In this document: positions 6,566-6,869 of the stretch, one piece after another | Layout of the letters: each line of letters starts with the position of its first letter | Numbering within the stretch: position 1 is the first letter of the stretch | Source: Verrucomicrobiota bacterium | GTDB taxonomy: Bacteria > Verrucomicrobiota > Verrucomicrobiia > Chthoniobacterales > UBA10450 | NCBI GenBank assembly: GCA_003218615.1 | Contig: QHOD01000219.1 | Coordinates: 1 to 6,869, forward strand | DNA: 6,869 nucleotides | Direction: 5' to 3' | Made by a program: the position numbers and the translations under genes | The notes under the pieces: model-generated | What the model was told of the DNA's origin: nothing | Seen by the model: only the letters and a program-made list of their open reading frames with translations | Database searches by the model: none

Positions 6566-6571
6566 CTGGGC

Positions 6572-6869
6572 GTGGAAGCAATCCGTCTCTTTAAATTACT
6601 CAACCACGATCAACGCAACACATTCGTTGCCTGTTTCCTCGGATGGGCGCTGGATGCGTTCGATTTTTTTCTGCTCACTTTCGTCCTGGTGCCAGTCGCG
6701 CATGAATTTGGGCGAAGCATCCCGGAAGTAGCCTTCGGAATTACGCTGACATTGATGATGCGCCCGCTGGGCGCGTTCCTCTTCGGGTTGCTTGGCGACA
6801 AATTCGGCCGGCGCGTCCCATTGATGGCTGACATCATTTTCTATTCAGTTATCGAATTGCTTACGGCAT
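6572..6869 (+). CDS. MFS transporter, SHS/NanT-like, N-terminal part only
   Basis: The gene runs off the right edge; 99 codons are visible, roughly a quarter of a 12-helix carrier. The GTG start is supported by the AGGTGA site 6 nt upstream and an in-frame TGA at 6563. Residues 17-43 form the first membrane helix and contain FLGWALDAFDFF (22-33), with Asp28 and Asp31. This block is typical of the proton-coupled lactate/sialate symporters (SHS and NanT-like families). Residues 53-74 form the second helix. The MFS motif A follows as GLLGDKFGRR (72-81), and a third helix begins at about residue 83. It probably imports a carboxylate or sugar acid with protons, but the substrate cannot be read from this part. 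It is divergent from the metH pair across a 290-bp spacer, with no sign of joint function. Confidence 0.85.
   Translation, partial: MEAIRLFKLLNHDQRNTFVACFLGWALDAFDFFLLTFVLVPVAHEFGRSIPEVAFGITLTLMMRPLGAFLFGLLGDKFGRRVPLMADIIFYSVIELLTA

Noticed and set aside
6282..6571. Cobalamin or SAM/SAH riboswitch upstream of metH
   Set aside because: No B12-box match (GCCACTG) is present on the metH strand. The nearest word, GCAACTG at 6420-6414, has a mismatch in the core and no supporting conserved blocks. I recognise no SAM or SAH aptamer either.
6610..6837. 75-codon minus-strand open frame near the right edge
   Set aside because: It is antisense to the MFS transporter, whose motif A and first helices are clear on the plus strand.

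Overview
This window is ordinary bacterial chromosome with G+C somewhat above one half, dense genes and two tRNA genes. The best lineage guess is a soil-type verrucomicrobial relative (Chthoniobacterales-like). That guess rests on remembered resemblance of the helical half of the FAS1 protein and on the general style of the MetH pair and spacer repeats. It is inference and has not been checked against a database.

Layout, left to right. (1) 1-105: no convincing gene. (2) 106-177, minus: tRNA-Glu(CTC) with a plausible promoter just upstream. (3) 318-1370, minus: a secreted protein with an N-terminal signal peptide, a charged helical segment, a Pro/Ser/Ala linker holding a 75-bp tandem duplication, and one C-terminal fasciclin (FAS1) domain. 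(4) 1450-1526, plus: tRNA-Pro(TGG) with encoded CCA. (5) 1654-2532, plus: a membrane acyl (delta-9 type) fatty acid desaturase with all three histidine boxes. (6) 6281-2515, minus: cobalamin-dependent methionine synthase carried by two genes rather than one. A 365-aa homocysteine/zinc-domain protein is followed, through a 4-nt ATGA overlap, by an 890-aa protein with the methyl-folate, cobalamin and SAM-reactivation domains. (7) 6282-6571: a 290-bp divergent spacer with a 16-bp perfect palindrome, a short hexamer-type repeat, a 94-bp nested inverted repeat and a good ribosome binding site. (8) 6572 to the end, plus: the first 99 codons of an MFS transporter resembling the carboxylate/sialate symporters.

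The two MetH polypeptides together carry every catalytic and ligand residue I can place against E. coli MetH, so they should form one working enzyme that methylates homocysteine and regenerates tetrahydrofolate. The desaturase and the large MetH gene converge and overlap by 18 bp, so neither has room for a private terminator. The other genes have no evident pathway link to one another.

I found no phage, transposase, CRISPR or toxin/defence genes. The points most worth following up are the two-gene MetH and the repeat-rich spacer upstream of it.
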